NCBI GenBank assembly: GCA_001766655.1
Contig: MJCC01000005.1
Span: 290,072-354,071 of the forward strand
From: Phytomonas francai
Taxonomy: Eukaryota; Euglenozoa; Kinetoplastea; Trypanosomatida; Trypanosomatidae
DNA: 64,000 bases
Reading direction: 5' to 3'
Below, one piece after another: positions 43,210 to 53,404 of the stretch. Made by a program: the position numbers and the translations under genes. The notes beneath the pieces are model-generated. The model was not told the origin of the DNA. It did no database searches and saw nothing but the letters and a program-made list of their open reading frames with translations. Every line of letters begins with the position of its first letter. Within the stretch, counting starts at the first letter, position 1.

Positions 43210-43767
43210 CGGGAGAGTGTTTTTTCGAGTGTATACGCTTCTTTGACATTATGTATATAAAAATTTTCTGTTTGCTGTTATTTACAAATGACGCGTCCAT
43301 GTAAGCGTCTCCCCCACGCATAAACATCATGACCAACAAAGCATAACACACATCCAAAGAATAGTCGCTAAACCATGGTGAGTTTTACCCTTGTCATGCT
43401 TCGGGGTGATAGGGTATATGCGTACTCTCGAAACCCAACACGCGACCCTCCTCCTTCACCTTTTCGCTTTGCTTTTAACAAGTGCTTCGTATCGATATGA
43501 ACGCATACGTGCGCGTAGCATCTGGGTGCGCATTCATTAGAAGGGATATCGATTGACGAACAGGACCTGCCCTGGAGGGCATCCCATTCTGCCACTCGCC
43601 GAGCCCGCCGGCGCTCCCGACGTCCGTTGCACGAGGGCAGGCGTGATGCCCGCGCCGGCACTCACGGCCGTCCGTCGGCAGTTCTCCGCGCCGGAGCAGG
43701 ACGTGCGGGGCCTCGGCCGGCGGGCGGGGCCCCGCGCGCAGCCCGCGTCGTGCGGCGGCCCCCCGAG

Positions 43768-44052
43768 NNNNNNNNNNNNNNNNNNNNNNNNNNNNNNNNN
43801 NNNNNNNNNNNNNNNNNNNNNNNNNNNNNNNNNNNNNNNNNNNNNNNNNNNNNNNNNNNNNNNNNNNNNNNNNNNNNNNNNNNNNNNNNNNNNNNNNNNN
43901 NNNNNNNNNNNNNNNNNNNNNNNNNNNNNNNNNNNNNNNNNNNNNNNNNNNNNNNNNNNNNNNNNNNNNNNNNNNNNNNNNNNNNNNNNNNNNNNNNNNN
44001 NNNNNNNNNNNNNNNNNNNNNNNNNNNNNNNNNNNNNNNNNNNNNNNNNNNN
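43768..44052. other. Assembly gap of 285 N
   Basis: Run of undetermined bases inside a GC-rich block. The true length of the gap is not known from the sequence. Confidence 0.99.
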
Positions 44053-45047
44053 ACGCGGCGGGGCGCGGAGGGCACCGCGCACACCGGATGAGGTTTCAAC
44101 CGAGGCCCTAAAATTGAGCCCCCATCATGAGAAAGAATCGGTTAGGGATAGCACACCCCCGAGTCGATACGTAAATTGTAGTAACCTCGATCCTCCAACC
44201 TCTTCCCATGCACTGCGAGGTTGTGATTTTCGGACGGGCAGGCAAGAACGTCGGAATGACAAGGTCGTTGTTCTGTCATTAGGTCCCATCTCTCAAATTA
44301 TTCGCAAGCATGAAACCTAACTCTTTTTTCTTTTTTTTAGGGATTCCAGGAAGATTGAAAGAGCTTGACGAGCCTTTGCATGTACATTGTGCACGCACAT
44401 TCACGGATACTTCTTCGATCCCCTTTGCTTGCCCCTTAGCACTATGAAGGGAAATCATGTATCAAGTACTTTGATCAAAAGTTAAAGGCAATTGTGAATT
44501 GTATAGTTACGACGAAGGGCGCAGCACTTTTAGGATACCTATTCATACTTATAGATATATATGGTTGTATACATTTTTTTAGACTATTGCATATATGGTG
44601 TAGGATAAGGAAACAACTGTGCGTCCAAGTATAGTGATTTCCTTGGAATTCAGAGTGACATCTTGGGTAGGTATGGAAAAGCATAAAGAAAAAAAGAGAG
44701 TAGATATGTGTGTTAGCCATTCACGGCAAGCTGCTTGTATCTACTGCATGCGTTCTTTTAACTTATTTCCAGGTGTGAAAGAAAGTAAACTGCATCATAT
44801 CTGAAGGAGATTGGATGCCATTCGACACATTAAAGCAAATCTAACATTAATCAAGCTTCGTTGTTTGATTTTCACCATTTTACGAGCATTTTCGTTTCCA
44901 TTACACTTTCTTAGGTCTCGCACATTGCATCCGGTGCTTTCATTCTATATGGGTGAGATTGATAGCAATCGGGGAGATCCTAACAAACAACAAGAGCACC
45001 CATTCCCGATAGACGTTCCCTTTTTTTATTTCTATAAACAGACGATA

Positions 45048-45067
45048 TTCCCACATGCATGTGGGAA
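45048..45067. repeat. Perfect 20-base palindrome
   Basis: TTCCCACATGCATGTGGGAA reads the same on both strands with no spacer. It lies about 45 bases upstream of the first preserved codon of the broken phosphatase. It could be a protein-binding site or chance. Confidence 0.8.
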
Positions 45068-45110
45068 ATACATTGAGTTTATATCTTAATTTATTACTGG
45101 ATACTACAAT

Positions 45111-46957
45111 TTGTCTAATGGTGACGTTGATTTGACGAAGATCTTAACCGGTGGTGCCGATGTGACTAGATTATGTGAGAGTGCAAGTAAAATTTTAGGT
45201 GCTGAGCCAGTTGTTTTGGGCATTGATGTGCGCGCTGAGGAGAACTTGGTTATTCTTGGTGATATTCATGTCCAGTTCAATGATTTGCTTCATAATATGC
45301 TGGGGGTCGACCTCTCGAGGCATCTTTTTGAAGGTACCAGAAGGGTCCCACCCCATCCCCATCCGTCGAGTATAGACAGATACTGTGATTCTTGGTACTC
45401 AAGGGGAAACATTGATGAGGAGGCATTCGCCCTTGGCATCGAAAACACAGGCGGGGAAAAAGCGCTTGAGGGAAATCTATGCAATGCCACAGAACCCCTC
45501 ATTCTCTTGGAGGCTTCTAGTGCTGGATTCGATGGCAACCCCACCCGACGGACGACCGACCGTGTGCCTTCAGCAGCTTCATCAGTTCTAGCAGGTAATG
45601 CTGACCAAGCTGTTAAGTTTCTCTTCCTGGGGGACTATGTCGACCGCGGTTCACGCAGCGTTGAGGTCGTTCTTCTCCTGTTTGCGCTCAAAATCGAGTA
45701 TCTCAATCACATTTTCCTTCGACGTGGCAATCATGAGGCAACACAGACAAGTCGAATATACGGTTTCCTTGACGAATGCCGGGCAAAATTTTCGTTCCTT
45801 AAAGATCTCTACGGCCACGCCTTCAAGAAGAAGACTTGCAAACCTTCTTATCCCGAGTCTGAGAAAGCCCACCAGGGCGGCTTCTTGGACGAATTTAATA
45901 AATTCCGTCAATAGAATCCGCGCATCGATGACGGGGCTGCCTCAAGCGTCTTCGGGAGGAGTGCCAAAGGTGGCAGCGCTCGCTTTGAAGAAGGGGATCA
46001 TGCGATAAAAATTTGTCTCTCCTTCAACAAGATGTTTTGTTGGCTGCCCCTGGTGGCAGTGGTACGGTGCGGCGCGGGGTACTTTTTCCGCACACACGGC
46101 GGGCTCAGCTCACACACGAAGCACATTGGGGTCCCCCAGAAGCCATACCGGCAGGTCTACGGCCTCCAGCGCAACCCCACCACCAGGCTCGACAACCTCT
46201 GGCACCCCACGGCAGCCCGCAGTCGTCCGCGCGCACGCGCGACAGCAGCCTTTCCAGCTTTCCCGACTATAGCGAAGAGGAAAGCATGAGTATCATCGAT
46301 GGACTTCTCTGGTCGGATTCCGTGGAGGATATCGTGGGATTCGCACGCAATCGGCGCGACTGCGGCTGTTACTTCGGCGCAGACGTCCTAGAGGCGTTCC
46401 TCCAGCTTAATTATGGAGACCCCTATGCGTTTACCATTCCCAATCCTCTCCCTCCGCCGATTCTTGGCGGTGTTTCAGTGGATTTTCAGATGGTAGCTCC
46501 ACTGTTTCACTTCCTCGTGTGCGCGCATGAGTGTGTATCGAAGGGTTACAAGTGGTCTTGTGGTGGTAAGGTTTTGACTATTTTCTCTGCTCTGAATTAT
46601 TGTGGCGTGGAAAATATCGGCGCCATCGCCATCCTGTGCGGTGATATTCACAGCATTTCCAAATGAACGATGAGGGATGCAATTTCTGTGGAATTCAAGG
46701 TATACAAAAGCTTTACGTGCAAGGATCCGTCAGCGCCACCAGTCGCTGGTCTTGGTGGAACCGCCTTACTAGATTCATGTGTAAATGGGGGCTTGAGCTG
46801 CGGTACATCAGGAGCCTTAAAAGGCAAGTGCATGAGTAGTGGCAGCGCGATGGCTTCCCCGCAGAATATAAAACAATTGTCAGCCAAAATCATTCGAAAT
46901 CCTATCTTTGAAGATTATTGTGAATGCGATGATGACTGCGAGAACTACAAACAGTGA
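45111..46957 (+). pseudogene. Broken PPP-family Ser/Thr protein phosphatase
   Basis: All catalytic blocks of a PPP phosphatase are present in order but the frame is broken. Frame 3 carries [12 protein letters not shown] (45255-45290; the family has GDIHGQ), FLGDYVDRG (45624-45650), RRGNHEATQ (45720-45746) and, after a TAG stop at 45912-45914, FRTHGGLSS near 46090. The frame then shifts between about 46130 and 46290, and LLWSDSVEDI, CYFGADVLEAFL, AHECVSKGYKW and FSALNYCGVENIGAI (to about 46630) follow in another frame. A TGA at 46664-46666 splits these from the tail AISVEFKVYKSF, which stays in frame to 46957. No in-frame ATG precedes the first motif; an in-frame stop is at 45087-45089. A Ser/Pro-rich insert of about 90 residues lies between the first two motifs. 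Several independent lesions argue for a true pseudogene rather than a sequencing error. Confidence 0.85.
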
Positions 46958-47421
46958 GCAAAAGAGATAACGAGTGCGAAAAGCGATTACCACGTGCTGA
47001 ATACAAGTGCATACAATTCACGTGCGCACACACATATATTTATAATGAAATCTTTCTAGTATAGCCCCTCCTGCTTCCGATTTTTTTTCCAAGAAGATTG
47101 TGGTATACTTTTTATTTTAATAATTGTTATATTTATATGTAATGGAAAGCACTGTGAAGATGTTAAGTCTTTCACAATTGGAGTAAAAAAGAAACTCCTT
47201 GATCATGTGGAATGGACGTCGACTCCGGAGCATGTTTACTGATGAAAGCTCGAGAAAGAAGTGTAATCTCTAGCTGTTTTGTTGAAAGCGATGATAAGAA
47301 TTTGTAGAGATATTGATATTTTATGTTTATTCAATGCTCTCCTTTGTACCTTTCTTTTTTTTGAATGACCTTTCTGTACAAAAGTAACTTCGTGATTGTC
47401 TCAACGACAAGCAAGGGAAAG
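46958..47421. other. Intergenic spacer with splice signals for eS19
   Basis: AT-rich. A pyrimidine tract at 47338-47362 (CTCCTTTGTACCTTTCTTTTTTTT type) precedes AG dinucleotides at 47384-47385 and beyond, marking the probable trans-splice acceptor of the ribosomal protein gene. No other gene is seen. Confidence 0.5.
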
Positions 47422-47916
47422 ATGGTCGCAGCAGGTGTCAGCAAGAAGGGCAAAAGCCTTCGCATCGGTAAGCGGAAGGGCGCGACCCTCCGCGACGTCA
47501 GCGCCTGGCACTGGATCAAGGCGGCCGCGCGGCACTTCAAGCGCGAGGGCACCCTCTTCGTCCCGTCCTGCACGGAACTCGTAAAGACGTCGAGCGGGCG
47601 TGAGCGGGCCCCGCAGAACCCGGACTGGTACTACATCCGCTGCGCCGCCGTCCTGCGCGCGATTTACCTCCGGCCCGGGGTCGGCTACGGCGGCCTCAGC
47701 AAGCGCTTCTCGAGCAAGAAGAACAACGGGAGCCGGCCGGAGCACATGGTGCGCGCCGCCACCGGCCTCCTCCACTGGTCCTGCAAGTCCCTCGCCAAGC
47801 TCGGCCTCGTGACCGGCGGAAAGTCCTTCGGGCAGTGCCTCACGAAGAAGGGCCGCATGTTCGCCGACTCGCTCGCCTTCAAGGTGCAGGTTCGCAAGTT
47901 TAACAGCAAGGAATAA
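47422..47916 (+). CDS. RPS19: 40S ribosomal protein S19 (eS19)
   Basis: A 164-residue protein. An in-frame ATG at 47365 lies only a few bases after the pyrimidine tract and before the likely splice AG, so I start at 47422 (MVAAGVSKKGKSL). DVSAWHWIKAAARHFKREG, LFVPSCTELVKTS, NPDWYYIRCAAVLRAIYLRPGVGYGGLSKRF and LGLVTGGKSFGQCLTKKGR match eS19 block by block. The protein sits on the 40S head and is needed for 18S maturation. It is slightly longer than the human protein (145) through a basic N-terminal extension usual in kinetoplastids. Codon use is strongly GC-ending, as expected for a highly expressed gene. Confidence 0.95.
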   Translation: MVAAGVSKKGKSLRIGKRKGATLRDVSAWHWIKAAARHFKREGTLFVPSCTELVKTSSGRERAPQNPDWYYIRCAAVLRAIYLRPGVGYGGLSKRFSSKKNNGSRPEHMVRAATGLLHWSCKSLAKLGLVTGGKSFGQCLTKKGRMFADSLAFKVQVRKFNSKE

Positions 47917-48335
47917 GGGAAGGGGGAAAGGAAGAACATAAAAGGAAACATTATTGTGGGGAATGTTGTTATGTAGCGCGTACTCTATGATGACTTTCCT
48001 TTCCAGTGTATTTACCCTGCCATTTTTTTAAAATTCTTTGCCTTTTTTTTGCTGTTGATGTGACGAAGTTACAGTTATTTGTTCTTTATGGCTTACGCAA
48101 GATTTACTAATGTACGGATGAGGGTTTGCGTGGTTTATGCCCCCTCCAAATGATCTTTCCTCAATTACATTTTCTTCTCATATCATTCCTTCACCTCTCA
48201 TTATTTTTTCCCTGTCATTTTCTTTTTCCTTCACTTGAATTCGAGTATCAAAAAAAAAAAAAACCCGGTAGTCTTGCGCATCGCTCGACTTCACTCCCAC
48301 ATACGTATTATACTATTTTATTGAGAATTCCATAA
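47917..48335. other. Intergenic spacer, 419 bases
   Basis: Strongly pyrimidine-rich on the + strand from about 48150 to 48240 (TTCCTTCACCTCTC, then CTTTTTCCTTCAC), a good trans-splicing signal for SRP68. An A run is at 48251-48263. No gene is seen. Confidence 0.5.
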
Positions 48336-50183
48336 ATGCCCGAACCTATTGATTTCGACCTAACTCTTTTTCTGAAAGAGACACAGCTTCAGCACGGTTT
48401 GAGGGCAGACGACTATGCGCGCTACCACCACTATGTTACCAGGCGCCTGGCCACGCTCCGGCGGCAGCTCGGCCTCTCCAACGATAAGAAGAAATTTTTA
48501 AAAAAGGAGGTGACAGTTCACAACGCGACTGATCCTCGCCATTTGATGATTCTGGCGCTTTATGCGGATCGCTGCTGGGCATCCGCGGAGTCTCTGCGCG
48601 AGCAACGGCAGTCCTTCATCGAATCGCCGTCCAAGATGAGCAAACCCAGCGGTGGCATTCCGCCCTCCGACCAGTACCGCAAGCGGCTCAACAAGTCCGT
48701 CGTCTGGGCCGAGAAGCTGCACGCGATCAGCCAAGGCGTCGCCTCGGTGCAGCTGCAGGCGGAGTGCGCGGCGTACCTGCAGGAGGCCGTCGGCCGCGCG
48801 GCCTCCGCGCGCGGGGACTTCGCGGCCGCCAAGCGCGCCTTCGCGGTCGCGCACGGGCTGCACCTCGGCCTCCTGCGCGACCGTCCCGAGGGGGCGGGGG
48901 AAGGGGAGGGGGGCCGCGTGCGCGCGCTCAAAGTGGGCGAGATGGAGGACCGCGTCGTGCACAGCATGCAGCAGCTGGGCGAGGACGTGGCGGGGTGGAG
49001 GGGGGGGGGGCTCGCCCCCGGCGGCCGCGACGAGGCCGCGACGCGGCTGCGCTGGAACGGGCGGGAGCTGCGCGTGACGACGCCCCGCGTCCGCGACGCC
49101 CTGCGCGAGGCCCACCGCGTCGCCATCGAGCCCGCGCAGGCGCGGCTGCTCGAGGCCGACGGCGTCGTCCCGGTCGGGCAGGCGCACAAGCTGCTGGAGC
49201 TGATGGACCGCCGCATGGGCGCGTACAACGACGCGCTCGGCCACGCCCAGCAGGCGCACCGCGGCGCCCCCGAGGACAGCCCCTCGAGGACCGAGCTCCA
49301 ACTCGTCGTGCACTACCTCCTTTACGAGGTCGCGCAGAGCTCGATGCAGCGATCGCTTTTTCTCGCGGAGGTTCGCAGCCGGTGCTTCCACGCCACGGAG
49401 CGCGTCTTGGCGTCCTCGTCGGCGACACCGACAGGCGCAAAGACCGGTGGAGGCGGAAAGGTCATTCGACGGGGGCGTGCCCACAAAAAAGGGGGGATCA
49501 CCCCGGCGCAGTTCGCTTCGCCACTAGAGGTCGTTCGGCTTTACGAGTCGGCGTTGGATGCGGTCGAGCAGATGGAGATTCTTCCGGGGGTTTCGGGCCG
49601 GGAGGACTTGGAAGAGTTGGCGGCGGTATGCCGCGCTGGAAGGTTTCTTTACATGGGTGAGGCGTTTCGTGTGAGCGGCTCGAAAGCGGAGGCGGAGGCG
49701 TGTTATCGCGAGGTTTTGAGTCTTTTAGGCAAGCCCAGCACGCCGAACGCAAAGAGACTCCGCGAGTTAGCCGAGCGGGTGTTGTTGGAGATGAAACTTG
49801 ATAGTATTCTTAGCCAGTTTCCATCTTTAACGACCACTGCCGCCATGTTGGGCACTCAGACGCAGCCCACGGACGTAAATGGGCCGCAGGCTGTGGCAGA
49901 ATACCTGACAGAGGTCCCCGCCAACGAGATTGTGGTGGCGAAGAATGTCGTGCGCTTCCCACCAGATTACCAGACGGTGGCGTGCAAACCTGTCTTTGTT
50001 GACATCGCTTCCACATATTTGGACTTTCCACGTAGTGATCAGGACCTGGGGTTACCGGAGAAGAAACCTGTCACTGAGGATTCCTCCCATCTTCACAAGA
50101 CAAGCAGCAACAGTAAGAGGAACGACGACGCCGCGAAGCCAGCATCAACAGGTAGAAAGTGGGGCTGGCGTTGGGGCTGGTAA
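48336..50183 (+). CDS. SRP68: Signal recognition particle subunit SRP68
   Basis: A 615-residue protein starting at ATG. LTLFLKETQLQHGLRADDYARYHHYVTRRLATLRRQL is the SRP68 RNA-binding N-terminus (family [26 protein letters not shown]). The middle is TPR-like helical (AAYLQEAVGRAASARGDFAAAKRAF). Near the C-terminus, KPVFVDIASTYLDFP corresponds to the conserved KPLFFDLALNHVAFP that binds SRP72, and the protein ends in a Gly/Trp tail like the animal one. It works in the SRP particle targeting secretory proteins to the ER. Length equals that of human SRP68 (627). Base composition shifts sharply inside the gene: counted line 48361-48420 is 48% GC, 49081-49140 is 83%, 49801-49860 is 47%. Confidence 0.9.
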   Translation: MPEPIDFDLTLFLKETQLQHGLRADDYARYHHYVTRRLATLRRQLGLSNDKKKFLKKEVTVHNATDPRHLMILALYADRCWASAESLREQRQSFIESPSKMSKPSGGIPPSDQYRKRLNKSVVWAEKLHAISQGVASVQLQAECAAYLQEAVGRAASARGDFAAAKRAFAVAHGLHLGLLRDRPEGAGEGEGGRVRALKVGEMEDRVVHSMQQLGEDVAGWRGGGLAPGGRDEAATRLRWNGRELRVTTPRVRDALREAHRVAIEPAQARLLEADGVVPVGQAHKLLELMDRRMGAYNDALGHAQQAHRGAPEDSPSRTELQLVVHYLLYEVAQSSMQRSLFLAEVRSRCFHATERVLASSSATPTGAKTGGGGKVIRRGRAHKKGGITPAQFASPLEVVRLYESALDAVEQMEILPGVSGREDLEELAAVCRAGRFLYMGEAFRVSGSKAEAEACYREVLSLLGKPSTPNAKRLRELAERVLLEMKLDSILSQFPSLTTTAAMLGTQTQPTDVNGPQAVAEYLTEVPANEIVVAKNVVRFPPDYQTVACKPVFVDIASTYLDFPRSDQDLGLPEKKPVTEDSSHLHKTSSNSKRNDDAAKPASTGRKWGWRWGW

Positions 50184-50360
50184 ATCGAATTTATTGCACG
50201 TCCTGGGTGGGAGCCTTAAGAATGTGAGTTATTGCTGAAACTAAAGTTGTTACAAGAAACCTGTTCGCTCTTCAAAAAATAAGACACTCTAATAAGGTAA
50301 TTTATGTAATCTTGAGACAAAAGGGCTCAAGTGTGGTTTTAACGGATGTGAGAAATTGTG

Positions 50361-50403
<43 letters not shown>

Positions 50404-50740
50404 GAATGTCGTTTCTAAAACAGTGAATTTGACATAAAAAAAAAACGAATAGCTTTTAACAGGAAGCTCTATAGTTCTGTTTTATCTGTCTTGCATGAAA
50501 TGACGACAATTTTCTCCTGTTTATTTTCGTCATTTTTAATATATATATATATATATAATCATGAAAGGGAAGTAATATTTAAAAGTAATTTTTTTTTCTT
50601 TAGATTCCCAAGAACTTTTAAAAACAGTGTTTGATTATTGCTATTGTTTTTTGCTTGTTGACAGTACAACTTTCCAACAGTTATTTATTTATTTTTGAAC
50701 TTTTCCGCTCCATTAGTTATACATTTGTTCCTTCGATATT
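50184..50740. other. Intergenic spacer with (TA)n microsatellites
   Basis: Contains a long TA run at about 50369-50401 and a shorter one at 50540-50557, plus T runs at 50588-50600. No gene is seen. Confidence 0.6.
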
Positions 50741-53404
50741 ATGGGTAATTCTCCTAGTATGGCTTGCTCTACTGAACGAATAAATTCACAAAACAGTGAA
50801 ATTACAACTTCCAGGTTACAGGCTCGTACAAAATCGCGGAAGGATGCTTCAAACTCTGTAAGGAGTTCCAAGAAAAGCCAACAAAGCTCTAATAAGAGTT
50901 CCCCGATTATTCCTGACTCTGTTATCAGTTATTCTCGTACACCTCTTCCTTTTGAGCAGAGCAAAGCTGATGAATCAGAAAGTGATTCGATTTTCGTACC
51001 GCCACCTAACAGTCAACGCACCTTTTTCATAGCGGAAGACCAGATCGAGATATCGTCTGAATTTGACAGTGGGAATATCATTCAAGTAGAGCGTCTAGGG
51101 CCTTTTCAGTATAACATGTACAATGCTATGGACTGCAGCAACTCGATGTATCAGACAAATGCGCGGCAGTGGTTTCATTTCTCTATCCGTGGCGGCACCA
51201 AAGGCACGACTGTGCTAGTTAATATGATCGGTGTCGTCCACAGTGCGATGTACAACCACGAATGGGCGCCCGTGATGGCGGTCTTTCCCTCTCGGCCGAT
51301 GTATTCACGTGTCGGTAGCTACGCCAAGGTGACCCCCCTGAAGGATATGCCTCCTACACCGGGGTTCCCGCAACTACTCTATCTTGATCCCGCCCTGCGT
51401 CGTTTGAATTCCGCGTCCGAGGGAAACTTGGATTCGCAGGGTTTAGTGCCCTGCGGCGAGGGGGAGGAGGTTACGTCGGACCCTGTGGCGAACCGAGCAG
51501 CTGTGGGGTTGGCTGCACAGACGTTGAGCCGCGGTACTCTCACGCCATTTGAAATGGCAAATAGCGTACCCCCAGATGAAAAGGGCGAGGGCGTTTCCAA
51601 CTCTGGTCCATCTCCGTCAAATGGGATGGTTCTCAGCATATCAACAGCGAAAAAGACTACCAAAAAGGGATCTAAAAAGTATGTTGCCATGATCCTGGAA
51701 TTCGAGTTTCAGATTGAGGTAGACACCCCGCTAACGTCGCCGTACCCTCTAGGGCATCCCAGCTGCCCTGCAATTTACATTGCGAGCAATCATCCTTATT
51801 CCTACACAACTCTACAGCGGAATATCTATGCGTGGCAGAGGCGTGTTGAAATCGTCAACCGAAGCATCATCACCACGCCGCAGGAATGCTCGGTTCAACC
51901 GGAACCACCTAACATAGGCGTACACTCAAAAACTAAGGGGGTTTATTGTTTCTCAATATCAAAGACGGTAGCCTACGCGAAGGAGGTAGAAAAGACATTC
52001 CCAGTGATGAATTACGTGAAACCATCGTCTACTGGGGGCGGTGGTAATACTTTTCAGTCGCAGGATATCTACTTCCATCGCGAGACTCTATGCCGTACGC
52101 TTGAGGGCCGACGGGTCGACCTGCTGACAATCTCGGATATGTCAGGGGCAAGGTTCGAGGACCCCCCAATGGCGTTGCTCTCAGATGAATACAAAATTCC
52201 AGTTTCCTCCGCAGAGGGTACTACGGCGCGCCCGATTCACTTTTCAGGCAAACAATATGTAGTGTTATCCGCGCGCGTGCACGCAGGTGAATGCCCGGCG
52301 AGCCATATGATGCACGGTAGCATAGAATTTCTTCTAAACTTCAAAGACCCCCGCGCGCGGGCACTTCGACGGCACTTTGTATTTTTCATCGTACCAATGT
52401 TGAATCCAGACGGCGTGTTGCGTGGACACAGCCGCGCGGATGCCGCGGGCATCGACCTTAACCGCACCTACCGCAACCCCTCCTTCAATCGGCATCCCGC
52501 CACCTTCAGCTTATGGGCGCTTCTCAAGTCTTTGAGTAAGGTTCCAGGGAAGTTGGCTCTGTTTGTGGACATGCACGCCCATTCGAATCAGAGGGGGATC
52601 TTTTTTTACGGTAACAGCATGGAGATAACTTCTAATATTGAGTCCTTAACGTACTCTCAGCTCGTCTCCCTCAACTCGCCTTACCTGGAGTTCAAACAGT
52701 GCGACTTTACGGAGTCGAACATGTTCGCGACGTCGCGCTCTGGGACTTGCAAGAACTCCTCCTGCCGCGTCGCGTTGTACACAGAGGCGGGAGCTCTGCA
52801 TAGCTACACCGTTGAGGCTTCGTATGTGGAGGGGAATGCGTTCACCCCGATCGTTGCGCTTAGCGGCATCCCCGGAAAAGAAGATGAAATACTGGAGAGC
52901 CAATCGACCAGCCGGCCGCGGTACACGATCCGGTCATTCAATATCACTGGAAAGGCTATTTTGCTCGGATTGCTTGATATGCACGCACTGAATCCAGCCA
53001 GTCGTCTACCACATACAATGTTTAGAAACCTCGAAGGGCTGAGGCTGTGGTTGAGACGACAGGTGAAGATCGAGGCGGCGGAGCGGATTTTCTTAATCGC
53101 GCACAAAGCCCACGGCTCTGGTGACCCGACGGAGTCGGATTCAAGCCCGTACATTCCCATTTTCGAATCCATGAGGGATGAAGGCCTTCCTGAAAGAATA
53201 AATTTGAAGGGCTGCCGCGCGCTCCCCTCTATGACCGTGATAGGAATCCGGAGTATGTTGTCTATTCCGGAGCTGATTTCGCTGTTAGAGCAGACCCCTC
53301 CGTTTGGGCCTCCGAGATCCTTGGTGCATGATATCAAACGTATGCGATTGTTTCCCGCAAAATACGGGGTACTTCCCAAGCTTGGGGAGAATACGATGAA
53401 TTAG
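50741..53404 (+). CDS. Cytosolic carboxypeptidase (M14D, tubulin-processing type)
   Basis: An 887-residue protein starting at ATG. The N-terminus MGNSPSMACS has Gly2 and Ser6 for N-myristoylation and a nearby Cys9 for palmitoylation; a Ser-rich unstructured stretch follows to about 80. The CCP N-domain begins near 105 (FDSGNIIQVERLGPFQYNM) and includes WFHFSIRGG; a ~110-residue unordered insert (about 205-310) interrupts it. The catalytic domain has HAGE with zinc ligands His514 and Glu517, PMLNPDGVLRGHSR, GIDLNRTYRNPS, DMHAHSNQRGIFFYG with zinc ligand His612, and YTVEASY with the catalytic Glu692. All key residues are intact. CCPs remove glutamates or terminal tyrosine-type residues from tubulin; in trypanosomatids tubulin glutamylation matters for the flagellum and subpellicular corset. 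Which CCP subtype is not determined. Confidence 0.9.
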   Translation: MGNSPSMACSTERINSQNSEITTSRLQARTKSRKDASNSVRSSKKSQQSSNKSSPIIPDSVISYSRTPLPFEQSKADESESDSIFVPPPNSQRTFFIAEDQIEISSEFDSGNIIQVERLGPFQYNMYNAMDCSNSMYQTNARQWFHFSIRGGTKGTTVLVNMIGVVHSAMYNHEWAPVMAVFPSRPMYSRVGSYAKVTPLKDMPPTPGFPQLLYLDPALRRLNSASEGNLDSQGLVPCGEGEEVTSDPVANRAAVGLAAQTLSRGTLTPFEMANSVPPDEKGEGVSNSGPSPSNGMVLSISTAKKTTKKGSKKYVAMILEFEFQIEVDTPLTSPYPLGHPSCPAIYIASNHPYSYTTLQRNIYAWQRRVEIVNRSIITTPQECSVQPEPPNIGVHSKTKGVYCFSISKTVAYAKEVEKTFPVMNYVKPSSTGGGGNTFQSQDIYFHRETLCRTLEGRRVDLLTISDMSGARFEDPPMALLSDEYKIPVSSAEGTTARPIHFSGKQYVVLSARVHAGECPASHMMHGSIEFLLNFKDPRARALRRHFVFFIVPMLNPDGVLRGHSRADAAGIDLNRTYRNPSFNRHPATFSLWALLKSLSKVPGKLALFVDMHAHSNQRGIFFYGNSMEITSNIESLTYSQLVSLNSPYLEFKQCDFTESNMFATSRSGTCKNSSCRVALYTEAGALHSYTVEASYVEGNAFTPIVALSGIPGKEDEILESQSTSRPRYTIRSFNITGKAILLGLLDMHALNPASRLPHTMFRNLEGLRLWLRRQVKIEAAERIFLIAHKAHGSGDPTESDSSPYIPIFESMRDEGLPERINLKGCRALPSMTVIGIRSMLSIPELISLLEQTPPFGPPRSLVHDIKRMRLFPAKYGVLPKLGENTMN

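Larger units (their letters stand above)
43210..45110. other. 1.9 kb region with assembly gap and GC-rich flanks
   Basis: The first 350 bases are ordinary AT-rich spacer. From about 43560 to the gap and again 44053-44100 the sequence is very GC-rich. The open frames crossing the gap exist only because N is read through; on either side no ATG-started protein pattern is convincing. From 44100 to 45110 the composition returns to normal with no recognised gene, apart from the palindrome at 45048. A gene could be hidden in the missing bases. Confidence 0.55.

Noticed and set aside
43553..44320. 255-codon frame across the N gap
   Set aside because: Continuity depends on reading N as codons; it begins at TTG and neither flank shows protein pattern.
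44811..45089. 92-codon frame before the broken phosphatase
   Set aside because: TTG start and no pattern; it ends just before the phosphatase in the same frame but shows no PPP-like sequence.
46013..46666. 217-codon frame as an independent gene
   Set aside because: It is the C-terminal half of the broken phosphatase; its first ~80 codons are out-of-frame nonsense, only the later part carries PPP motifs.
45912..46666. Stop-codon reassignment (as in Blastocrithidia) to explain the phosphatase stops
   Set aside because: All other genes end cleanly at TAA, TAG or TGA and have no internal stops, and a frameshift is also present.
47365..47421. Upstream ATG for eS19 at 47365
   Set aside because: It lies between the pyrimidine tract and the likely splice AG, so it would not be in the mature mRNA; the family pattern starts at 47422.
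48498..49484. Long minus-strand frame opposite SRP68
   Set aside because: Composition artefact of the GC-rich block; the + strand frame has SRP68 motifs.
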